Assembly (NCBI GenBank): GCA_038109305.1
Contig: JAYNIR010000005.1
Location: 80,266 to 144,265, forward strand
Reading direction: 5' to 3'
From: UBA1479 sp038109305
GTDB taxonomy: Bacteria > Pseudomonadota > Alphaproteobacteria > Rhodospirillales > Casp-alpha2
DNA length: 64,000 nt
Shown here: piece by piece, positions 60,682-64,000 of the stretch
Position numbering within the stretch: the stretch's first letter is position 1
How the letters are laid out: every line of letters starts with the position of its first letter
Notes under the pieces: model-generated
What the model was told of the DNA's origin: nothing
Seen by the model: the letters and a program-made list of their open reading frames with translations, nothing else
The model's database searches: none
Made by a program: the position numbers and the translations under genes

Positions 60682-61266
60682 ATGGCGTTCAAAAGCAAAA
60701 AATCCGTGCAGCGCGTCGTCGAGGCGCTCAAGACCGCGGGCCTCGGCGACCGGGTCATTGAAATGACGCAGACGGCGCGGTCCGCGCAGGATGCGGCGAA
60801 GGCCGTCGGGGCGGAACTGGGCCAGATTGTCTAATCGCTGACCTTCCGGGTTGGCGAGCAGCCGGTCCTGGCGCTGATCGCGGGCGACCACAACTGCGTG
60901 CCCGACAATCTGCCCCGCGTGTTAAACATGGAAGGCAAGGTCACCAAGCCGCAGGCGCAGCGGGTCAAGGACACGACCGGCTTCACCATCGGCGGCGTCG
61001 CGCCCGTCGGGCTCGCCAATCCGATGCCGATCGCGATTGACGCGAGCCTCCGCCGTTTCGAATGGCTCTAGGCCGCCGCCGGCCACCCGCACTGCCTGTT
61101 TCCGGTGTCGTTTGATGAATTGAAACGGCTTACCGCCGGCTTCGTTTCCTACAATATCGCCGAGCCGATTGACCCGAAAACCCTGGAAACGCCCGGCTTC
61201 GGACGGTCGTACACGTTCCAGCGCAAGGCGGAAGAGGCGGCGGCGGCGGAGAAATCGACCTCCTAG
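60682..61266 (+). pseudogene. YbaK-family aminoacyl-tRNA deacylase gene with two premature stops
   Basis: One reading frame runs the full length of a YbaK/ProX-type editing deacylase but is cut by TAA (60832-60834, where family members have a Lys) and TAG (61069-61071, just before AAAGHPHCLF). Flanking family segments are intact: QTARSAQDAAKAVGAELGQI, then VLALIAGDHN, DTTGFTIGGVAPVG and AAAGHPHCLFPVSFDELKRL. The chain ends with a Glu/Ala-rich tail. YbaK proteins remove wrong amino acids from tRNA. Two nonsense codons without any frameshift suggest fairly recent loss. Confidence 0.8.
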
Positions 61267-61351
61267 GGCAAGCAATCGGTTGAAAGCGCCGGGTGGCTTG
61301 GTTATGACTGCGTTTTCCAGCGCGGGGCCGTTTGCTCCCGCGCAGGCGGCG

Positions 61352-61442
61352 GGACAGGTGCGCGAGTGGCTGAAGCGGGCTCCCTGCTAAGGAGTTGGGC
61401 CCCAAAAGGGTCTCGAGGGTTCGAATCCCTCCCTGTCCGCCA
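61352..61442 (+). tRNA. tRNA-Ser(GCU)
   Basis: Acceptor GGACAGG (61352-61358) pairs with CCTGTCC (61432-61438), then G and an encoded CCA (61440-61442). The anticodon stem-loop is CTCC CTGCTAA GGAG with anticodon GCT at 61386-61388. A long variable arm (GGGCCCCAAAAGGGTC) marks a type II tRNA. The T-arm GAGGGTTCGAATCCCTC is perfect. It decodes AGC/AGU. Its 3' end adjoins an integrase gene, so it is the likely attachment site of an element. Confidence 0.96.
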
Positions 61443-61564
61443 ATTTTTGCTTATAAGAACATGAAAAATAACAATAAAATTAAATTAGAGTTTTATATTC
61501 CCACAATTATTCCCACGTTTTGATGCCGCTAGAGCGCTTTATGTCGATACTCGGTAAAGAGAAA

Positions 61565-61586
61565 GGTGAGGCTTTGTAGCCTCACC
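61565..61586 (-). terminator. Terminator of the integrase gene
   Basis: A perfect nine-base stem, GGTGAGGCT with AGCCTCACC, has a four-base loop and is followed on the minus strand by TTTCTCTTT. It begins eight bases beyond the integrase stop. The 61443-61564 stretch between the tRNA and this hairpin is AT-rich and holds no gene. Confidence 0.75.
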
Positions 61587-61593
61587 TCCCGCG

Positions 61594-62220
61594 CTAAATT
61601 TCAACCTTTTCTGCGATTTCGATGGCGTCATCGACCTCAATTCCAAGATATTTGACAGTGCTCTCGATTTTCGAGTGCCCAAGTAGCAGTTGTACAGCTC
61701 GAAGGTTCCCTGTCTTACGATAGATCAGAGCTGCTTTCGTCCGCCTCAAAGAGTGGGTGCTGTACTGCGTCGGATCTAGGCCGACACTCGCAATCCATTT
61801 TGAAACTAACCTTGCATATTGTCTGGTTGAAATTGGCCTAGGGGGCGTCCCTCGGCCACGGAATAGAAAGTCAGCATTCCGTGCCTCATTCTTTGACAAA
61901 TACGCCTCAACAGCTGACTGCGTAAGGTCAGAAATCTCGAATGTGACTGGTCTCCCGGTCTTCCGTTGTCTGATCGTTGCGCGACTGGCGACGGTGCCTG
62001 TTGGCGCAATGTCTGATACTCGTAGCCTTACCAAGTCACAGCCTCGAAGCTTGCTATCAATTGCAAGGTTAAACAACGCAAGGTCTCTTGATTTTTGGCC
62101 AATCTGGAGGCGTGTGCGGATCGCCCATACATCTTTTCGTTTGAGTGGCGGCTTCTGACCAATCAACCTTCCTTTGTTCCAGGGCTCGTGATTAAGTCTG
62201 GTTCTATGTCCGAAAAGCAT
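61594..62220 (-). CDS. Tyrosine recombinase/integrase
   Basis: This 208-residue protein is a catalytic-domain-only tyrosine recombinase. All six catalytic residues are seen: Arg59 (KLRGCDLV), Lys87 (RQRKTGRP), His156 and Arg159 (STHSLRRTKA), His182 (LLGHSKIE) and Tyr191 (VKYLGIE). It lacks an arm-type N-terminal domain, yet the start MLFGHRTRLN and the early segment PPLKRKDVWAIRTRLQIG resemble a known short integrase family, so it seems complete. Facing the tRNA-Ser 3' end, it fits an element that integrates at this tRNA. AT content is above that of the neighbouring core genes. Confidence 0.9.
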   Translation of the reverse strand: MLFGHRTRLNHEPWNKGRLIGQKPPLKRKDVWAIRTRLQIGQKSRDLALFNLAIDSKLRGCDLVRLRVSDIAPTGTVASRATIRQRKTGRPVTFEISDLTQSAVEAYLSKNEARNADFLFRGRGTPPRPISTRQYARLVSKWIASVGLDPTQYSTHSLRRTKAALIYRKTGNLRAVQLLLGHSKIESTVKYLGIEVDDAIEIAEKVEI

Positions 62221-62328
62221 GGTCTTTCTCCTGTCTGGTTGGAAAGACCTTCAATATTAATAGGGCCTGTTAGGTCGCTTGCCGGCCGTTTAGCGGACCT
62301 GGAGGGAAGTTTCGGAAGATGGCGGCTT

Positions 62329-62348
62329 TTGACCCGAAGCGGACATCT
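62329..62348. repeat. Short repeat (CCCGAAGCGGACATC), copy 1
   Basis: A GACCCGAAGCGGACATCT motif lies upstream of the aconitase-family gene. A diverged copy (AACCCGAAGTAGACATCT) lies at 63943-63962, after the gene. I recall this ACCC-x-AAGCGGACAT motif as common between genes in marine proteobacteria; its origin is unknown to me. Confidence 0.5.
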
Positions 62349-62415
62349 TCGTCTTACCCACCGGAAGCGCCAAGGCGTATACTAAGTCATCTTGTTTTTC
62401 GTTTAAGGCGGCAAA

Positions 62416-63882
62416 ATGACGGAGGTCGAGTTCACGGGCCGTATCCTGTTCTTGTCGGATGATCCCGCCAAATTGGATCGGCAGTTTGCCGGAGAGGATC
62501 TGGCGGCTGCCACGGCACGTCCGCTTCGAAACGATATCTCGACGGATGAAATTACGCCGATCCCAACCCTGGTTCATTACGACCAAACCATTGCCCGGTT
62601 TGCGCATACCGGTTTCGTGACGCAGGGCAGAACCCCGATCGCCGAAGGGGCGGTCCTTGACGGCGGGTTCTCCGTCCTTGTCGGCGGCAATCGATACGGC
62701 AAGGGATCGTCAAGGGAACACAGCCCGCTTGCTGAAGTTCGCGCAGGCATCAAACTGATCATCGCCGAGAGCTTTGAACGTCTCTATCGNNNNNNNNNNN
62801 NNNNNNNNNNNNNNNNNNNNNNNNNNNNNNNNNNNNNNNNNNNNNNNNNNNNNNNNNNNNNNNNNNNNNNNNNNNNNNNNNNNNNNNNNCATGCCATGAT
62901 GACGGAGCATTACGTTTTGCCCGGACAACTTGCTGCGGGGACGGACAGTCATACGCCCCACTGCGGCGCTCTGGGCTGTTTCGCCTACGGCATCGGCAGC
63001 ACTGAAATGGCAAACGGTCTGATGACGGGCCTGACGCGGATCAAGATACCGGAAGTTATTCGAGTGGACCTTTTAGGGGTCATCCCTGACGGTGTCATGG
63101 CCAAGGACATCGTTCTTCACATTTTGGCGGAACCGTTCGTTCGCGAAGGCGGCGGCATCGGACGGGTATTCGAGTTTACCGGCCCTGCCGCATCCCAATT
63201 ATCGACCGATGAACGGGCGACATTGACCAATATGACCGCCGAAATGGGAGGGCTTACAGGCATCTTCCTGCCCGATGAAGAAACCCGGCGCTTCCTCAAG
63301 GAACGTCGGGGGCTCGACTTCACGATTGAGCCTTGGATGACAAGTGACCCCGACGCAACCTATGCGCACGAAATCTCAATCGACTGTAATGGTCTTTCCC
63401 CCATGCTTGCATGGCCGGGCGATCCTGGAAACGGCCGTGCCGTCACGGATATTGGCGAACCGGTCTACGTCCATATCGCCTACGGCGGCTCCTGCACCGC
63501 CGGAAAGCGGGAGGATTTCGACGGGTATCACCAAGTTCTGAAATGGGCGGCGGACCAGGGCCTCAAGGTGCCCGACGGCGTGAAGCTGTACCTGCAATTC
63601 GGCACCACCGCTGTCAAGGACTATTGTCGGGAACGGGGATACTTGGATGCTTTTGAGAAGGTCGGCGCGGAAATCTTAAACCCCGCCTGCGGTGCCTGCG
63701 CCGGGTGCGGGCCGGGTTTATCCGTTACATCCGACCAAGTGACCATCAGCGCCATCAATCGGAACTTCCCTGGTCGGTCCGGGCCGGGAAAAGTCTGGTT
63801 GGCAAGTCCGATGACGGTCGCCGCCAGCGCCATTGCCGGTCAGATCACGTCATTTGAGGACTTGCGGCGGAAATCATCTTGA
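62416..63882 (+). CDS. Aconitase-family protein, swivel and catalytic domains fused (interrupted by N gap)
   Basis: The N-terminal part is a LeuD-like swivel domain: LRNDISTDEITPIPTLVHYD and NRYGKGSSREHSPLAEVRAG. The catalytic half contains GTDSHTPHCGALGCFAYGIG, the cysteine in AYGGSCTAGKREDF, and the pair in NPACGACAGCGPGLSV, together giving the three-cysteine [4Fe-4S] set. A run of 100 N at 62790-62889 interrupts it. Typical fusions of this order are ~640 residues, so about 150 residues are probably missing, and the apparent open frame across the gap is not evidence of continuity. It is a second LeuCD/aconitase-like enzyme; substrate unknown. Confidence 0.75.
   Translation: MTEVEFTGRILFLSDDPAKLDRQFAGEDLAAATARPLRNDISTDEITPIPTLVHYDQTIARFAHTGFVTQGRTPIAEGAVLDGGFSVLVGGNRYGKGSSREHSPLAEVRAGIKLIIAESFERLYXXXXXXXXXXXXXXXXXXXXXXXXXXXXXXXXXXHAMMTEHYVLPGQLAAGTDSHTPHCGALGCFAYGIGSTEMANGLMTGLTRIKIPEVIRVDLLGVIPDGVMAKDIVLHILAEPFVREGGGIGRVFEFTGPAASQLSTDERATLTNMTAEMGGLTGIFLPDEETRRFLKERRGLDFTIEPWMTSDPDATYAHEISIDCNGLSPMLAWPGDPGNGRAVTDIGEPVYVHIAYGGSCTAGKREDFDGYHQVLKWAADQGLKVPDGVKLYLQFGTTAVKDYCRERGYLDAFEKVGAEILNPACGACAGCGPGLSVTSDQVTISAINRNFPGRSGPGKVWLASPMTVAASAIAGQITSFEDLRRKSS
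62790..62889. other. Assembly gap of 100 N
   Basis: Exactly 100 N replace sequence inside the aconitase-family gene. The round number is a scaffolding placeholder, so true gap length is unknown. Both flanks fit one gene, which supports the join. Confidence 0.95.
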
Positions 63883-63942
63883 TCGATGGCCGCTTCCGGC
63901 TAGAAAGCGACCTTCCCGGCACTGGCCCGCAGAGGTCGGTTT

Positions 63943-63962
63943 CTAACCCGAAGTAGACATCT
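63943..63962. repeat. Short repeat (CCCGAAGTAGACATC), copy 2
   Basis: This is a diverged copy of the repeat at 62329-62348, on the other side of the aconitase-family gene and in the same orientation. The rest of 63883-64000 has no gene I can support. Confidence 0.45.
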
Positions 63963-64000
63963 CCCCCACAAATTTCAGGCTTCAAATCCGCAGGAGATGA

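Noticed and set aside
12499..61266. Stop-codon reassignment or selenocysteine/pyrrolysine recoding to explain in-frame stops
   Set aside because: TAA, TAG and TGA all end intact genes here, the stops lie in genes with other damage or at ordinary residues, and no SECIS-like or pyl genes are seen.
62416..63882. Treating the frame across the N run as one verified protein
   Set aside because: Frame continuity across 100 N is arbitrary, and the expected family length suggests missing sequence.
1..64000. CRISPR array, rRNA operon, complete insertion sequence or prophage
   Set aside because: No regularly spaced repeats, rRNA sequence, transposase or phage structural genes were seen anywhere in the window.

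Overview
The window looks like a chromosomal segment of a GC-rich, free-living alphaproteobacterium of the Rhodospirillales type. The main support is gene order on the minus strand: ruvX, pyrB, a pyrC-like gene, plsY, a dprA remnant, topA and rnr, with gatCAB divergent from ruvX. hisZ-purA, an alphaproteobacterial RpoH, PleD next to rpmG, and a TorF-type porin agree with this. A run of 100 N near the right end marks a scaffold join, so the sequence is probably a draft or metagenome assembly.

Layout. 1-6 kb: a TPP enzyme cut by the window edge with a small zinc-ribbon gene, a dienelactone hydrolase, a possible small RNA, leuCD, a thioesterase and a flavin reductase. 6.5-13.6 kb: a secreted ankyrin protein, a GMC oxidoreductase, a PilZ protein, an ACT-domain regulator, an atypical SDR, a decayed gene and a cupin. 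13.7-18.9 kb: an acyl-CoA catabolic cluster made of an ADP-forming CoA ligase in two subunits, an enoyl-CoA hydratase and two divergent acyl-CoA dehydrogenases. 18.9-23.6 kb: a broken hydrolase, ltaE, a JAMM protein, an RluA-type pseudouridine synthase and rpoH. 23.7-29.9 kb: a membrane-anchored pseudokinase with a membrane partner, purA, hisZ and a secreted protein. 30.2-39.3 kb: broken pleD, rpmG, an S41 protease, rnr, topA and dprA remnants. 39.3-43.6 kb: an EmrAB-like efflux pair and htpX, lying between dprA and plsY. 43.7-54.4 kb: plsY, the pyrC-like gene, pyrB, a diguanylate cyclase, ruvX, an SH3 protein, a porin, gatCAB and an acetyltransferase. 54.7-58.4 kb: a three-gene operon that suggests D-amino-acid use. 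58.5-61.3 kb: broken mlaA, a GST and a broken YbaK-family gene. 61.35-64 kb: tRNA-Ser(GCU), a tyrosine recombinase and an aconitase-family gene interrupted by the N gap, which looks like the start of an integrated element.

Three themes stand out. First, an exact palindrome, TTGTATACAA, occurs upstream of leuC, between the two acyl-CoA operons, and upstream of the efflux operon, which suggests one GntR-type regulon. Second, broken genes are unusually dense: dprA, pleD, mlaA, a YbaK homologue, an alpha/beta hydrolase, a DUF6901-like gene, and fragments of a quinone oxidoreductase and probably a chemoreceptor. Third, several intact genes have lost catalytic residues (the pyrC-like gene, the pseudokinase and the SDR). 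I found no CRISPR array, rRNA operon, or recognisable phage or secretion system. All calls are from reading the sequence, and no database search was run.
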